Source of the DNA: Pseudomonas amygdali
GTDB taxonomy: Bacteria; Pseudomonadota; Gammaproteobacteria; Pseudomonadales; Pseudomonadaceae
Reading direction: 5' to 3'
Length of the DNA stretch: 64,000 nt
NCBI RefSeq assembly: GCF_002699855.1
Contig: NZ_LKBW01000277.1
Location: forward strand, 34,270 to 98,269
Shown in pieces: positions 63,744 to 64,000 of this stretch. The notes under the pieces are model-generated. The model saw only the letters and a list, made by a program, of their open reading frames with translations. It ran no database searches and was not told the origin of the DNA. Within the stretch, counting starts at the first letter, position 1, and each line of letters starts with the position of its first letter. A program made the translations under genes and the position numbers.

Positions 63744-63974
63744 ATGGGCAGGATTAAAAAATTGAAGGGAATTACAAAGGTTGAGCAGGCAAAAGGCAGC
63801 GCATATGAAATGCTTTTATTCACTTTGTCGTACGTGCGTCGGCTGATGAGAAGAATGGTTTCTGCCGACTTGTTTTTTGCTTCCTGTGCCACTGTCTTAA
63901 TGGTAGCTGCCTTCCAAGTGCTTACTACTCCAGCGGAGACTGTCAGAAATTTTGTGTTCGGGCATAACATGTAG
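63744..63974 (+). CDS. Small hypothetical protein with one membrane helix
   Basis: 76 codons, basic N-terminal half (MGRIKKLKGITKVEQAKGS) and a hydrophobic stretch (VSADLFFASCATVLMVAAFQVL). No convincing ribosome site and no recognised family. The surrounding DNA is AT-rich; it may be chance. Confidence 0.3.
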   Translation: MGRIKKLKGITKVEQAKGSAYEMLLFTLSYVRRLMRRMVSADLFFASCATVLMVAAFQVLTTPAETVRNFVFGHNM

Positions 63975-64000
63975 CTAGAGGTGCATGTATGCCGACCAAA

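Noticed and set aside
1..64000. CRISPR arrays, rRNA genes and complete insertion sequences
   Set aside because: No regularly spaced repeat-spacer pattern, no rRNA-like sequence and no intact transposase was found on either strand.

Overview
The window is a chromosomal segment of a fluorescent-group Pseudomonas, most likely the P. syringae complex. This rests on gene content and order, and no database search was run. lolC-lolD-lolE, PilZ, glpQ, sthA, apbE, then gap-mfd-csiV, and separately queF, HAD, mlaA, PilZ, rssB-rssC, tal, match blocks I know from P. aeruginosa. GC is high, with AT-richer islets near 21.4-23.2 kb, 28.8-29.9 kb and 63.4-64 kb.

Layout: 0-1.4 kb holds the end of the methionine salvage genes (mtnB end, mtnD, mtnC). 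1.6-10 kb holds a LuxR solo, an ankyrin protein, a ZIP metal transporter, spermidine synthase, an LTA-synthase-like inner-membrane transferase, an RraB-like protein and small conserved genes. 10.4-13.6 kb is a tight three-gene operon (circularly permuted ATP-grasp, alpha-E, transglutaminase), a conserved peptide-tagging-like system of unknown product. 13.7-21.1 kb is mostly single genes: rhodanese-like, glutamine amidotransferase, CorA, crotonase, EthD, DUF4124, cytochrome c, a free STN-domain protein, a cupin and DUF1652.

21.25-30.1 kb is accessory. Three copies of the 3' end and terminator of a tRNA-Ser(GGA) gene (21.25, 28.7 and 30.0 kb, the last intact) bracket two segments. The first carries orphan ORFs, a DUF4279 gene and a complete 2-deoxyribose utilisation cluster: aldolase, DeoR repressor, DeoX-like protein, permease and kinase. 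Matching GTTA-N6-TAAC palindromes sit in both of its promoter regions. The second is 1.2 kb of decayed DNA with one small secreted-peptide gene.

30.3-51.7 kb is mainly housekeeping: SDR, isochorismatase-like, SWIM/SNF2 helicase, CsiV-like, Mfd, GAPDH, two MFS transporters, ApbE, SthA, GDPD, PilZ, LolCDE and QueF. The nqr genes that neighbour apbE in P. aeruginosa are absent here. 51.7-57.2 kb has an intergenic repeat, DUF4404, a HAD protein without its catalytic aspartates, MlaA, PilZ, the RssB-RssC partner-switch pair and transaldolase. 57.4-61.3 kb has a TonB siderophore receptor with a clear Fur box, divergent from an exported M20 peptidase.

61.3-64 kb contains a umuD/rulA-like gene under a textbook LexA box. 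It is interrupted by a stop codon created by an expanded 8-bp tandem repeat, and its catalytic Ser and Lys are also gone. A sensor histidine kinase and a fragment of an isocitrate lyase/PEP mutase-family gene follow. The most noteworthy items are this repeat-broken SOS gene, the tRNA-Ser repeats around the deo cluster, the ATP-grasp/alpha-E/transglutaminase operon and several enzyme-family members lacking their catalytic residues.
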